The notes under the pieces are model-generated. The model saw nothing but the letters and a program-made list of their open reading frames with translations. It made no database searches and was not told the DNA's origin. A stretch of DNA of 64,000 nt from Methanobacterium_D oryzae (GTDB lineage Archaea; Methanobacteriota; Methanobacteria; Methanobacteriales; Methanobacteriaceae). How positions within the stretch are numbered: position 1 is the first letter of the stretch; every line of letters starts with the position of its first letter. Of this stretch, positions 63,848 to 64,000 are shown piece after piece. The stretch is from positions 558,001 to 622,000 of the forward strand of contig NZ_JBNPXC010000002.1 in the NCBI RefSeq assembly GCF_050433505.1, in the 5' to 3' direction. The translations under genes were made by a program, and so were the position numbers.

Positions 63848-64000
63848 TTAGCACCTCTTATCATCAATGGCCTCAACAAACACATTTGAAGCTATATCAT
63901 GTCCAAGTGCTAATTTTGAGCCTCTAACTGCTACTTCAACAGGACCACCAAGTGGAGCAACTTTTATCACATTTATAATAGCACCTATGGTAATTCCCAT
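63848..64000 (-). CDS. feoA: ferrous iron transport protein A, C-terminal part
   Basis: The frame from the right edge down to TAA at 63848-63850 reads GAIINVIKVAPLGGPVEVAVRG, then KLALGHDIASNVFVEAIDD and ends in KRC. This is the SH3-like core of FeoA with the typical APLGGP and VRG...LALGHDIA. Its start lies outside the window, though an ATG falls at the last three bases. It stops just before the feoB start, so the two are translated together. Confidence 0.85.
   Translation of the reverse strand: MGITIGAIINVIKVAPLGGPVEVAVRGSKLALGHDIASNVFVEAIDDKRC

Noticed and set aside
1..64000. tRNA, rRNA, CRISPR arrays, insertion sequences, integrase genes or attachment sites
   Set aside because: Intergenic regions were read for GGTTCRA-type loops, regular spaced repeats and transposase motifs; none was found. 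Covariance-model searches would be needed to exclude small RNAs.

Overview
The window reads as chromosomal DNA of a strongly AT-rich methanogenic archaeon, most likely a Methanobacterium-type member of the Methanobacteriales. Pointers are the F420H2 oxidase FprA, archaeal phosphopantothenate synthetase, MinD, a Lhr-type helicase next to its phosphoesterase partner, archaeal families UPF0200/UPF0201, several PAS-rich sensor kinases with SHDLQEPLR-type H boxes, and Shine-Dalgarno motifs of the GGTGAT/GGAGG kind with archaeal TATA boxes. The species is an inference. No rRNA, tRNA, CRISPR array, insertion sequence or integrase was seen.

Layout. 0-5 kb: a partial gene, a membrane protein with a Dph6-type ligase, UPF0201/UPF0200, CoA biosynthesis, a small membrane protein and an M42 aminopeptidase. 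5-7 kb: a KaiC/RadA-like ATPase behind a response regulator-PAS protein. 7-15 kb: uvrC, a DUF169 protein, uvrB and uvrA. 15-21 kb: DUF362 protein, PrsW-like membrane protein, TRAM protein, tautomerase/flavodoxin-like reductase, DJ-1 family protein, response regulator-PAS, and a DEDD exonuclease. 21-24.6 kb: the most unusual locus, with two coupled four-helix His-rich membrane proteins divergent from a secreted Asn/Cys/His repeat protein across an array of TTTGGGATGAA elements, then a frameshifted zinc-ribbon/NERD gene. 24.6-33 kb: sensor kinase, minD, cytosine deaminase, zinc-ribbon peptidase-like protein, glutaredoxin-like protein, receiver protein, nitrilase, msrB, coiled-coil and HEAT-repeat proteins. 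33-39 kb: phosphoesterase-lhr pair, small conserved proteins, PRC-barrel, TrkA. 38.7-39.8 kb: a small decayed patch with an RHH regulator and a broken AbrB-like gene. 40-48.6 kb: methyltransferase, HIT hydrolase, MetX-like hydrolase, phosphoesterase plus holin-like/phosphatase fusion, ZIP transporter, fprA. 48.8-64 kb: 7TM sensor kinase, UbiA prenyltransferase, thioesterase, a kinase-less PAS protein, MgtE, hydrolase, formyl-THF cycloligase, ferritin-like protein, YjbQ, methyltransferase, triple-PAS kinase, HEAT protein, and feoB/feoA.

Themes. The window carries much signal transduction (three histidine kinases, three receiver proteins, one PAS-only protein, one KaiC-like ATPase), a complete bacterial-type UvrABC system, and a spread of redox and oxygen-defence genes (fprA, msrB, ferritin-like, glutaredoxin-like, flavodoxin-like reductase, DJ-1) with iron and divalent-metal uptake (feoAB, ZIP, mgtE). 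At least eleven genes have an in-frame GTG or TTG inside the ribosome binding site, so longest-ORF starts are wrong; corrected starts are given. The best candidate for an undescribed system is the 21.3-23.1 kb divergon.
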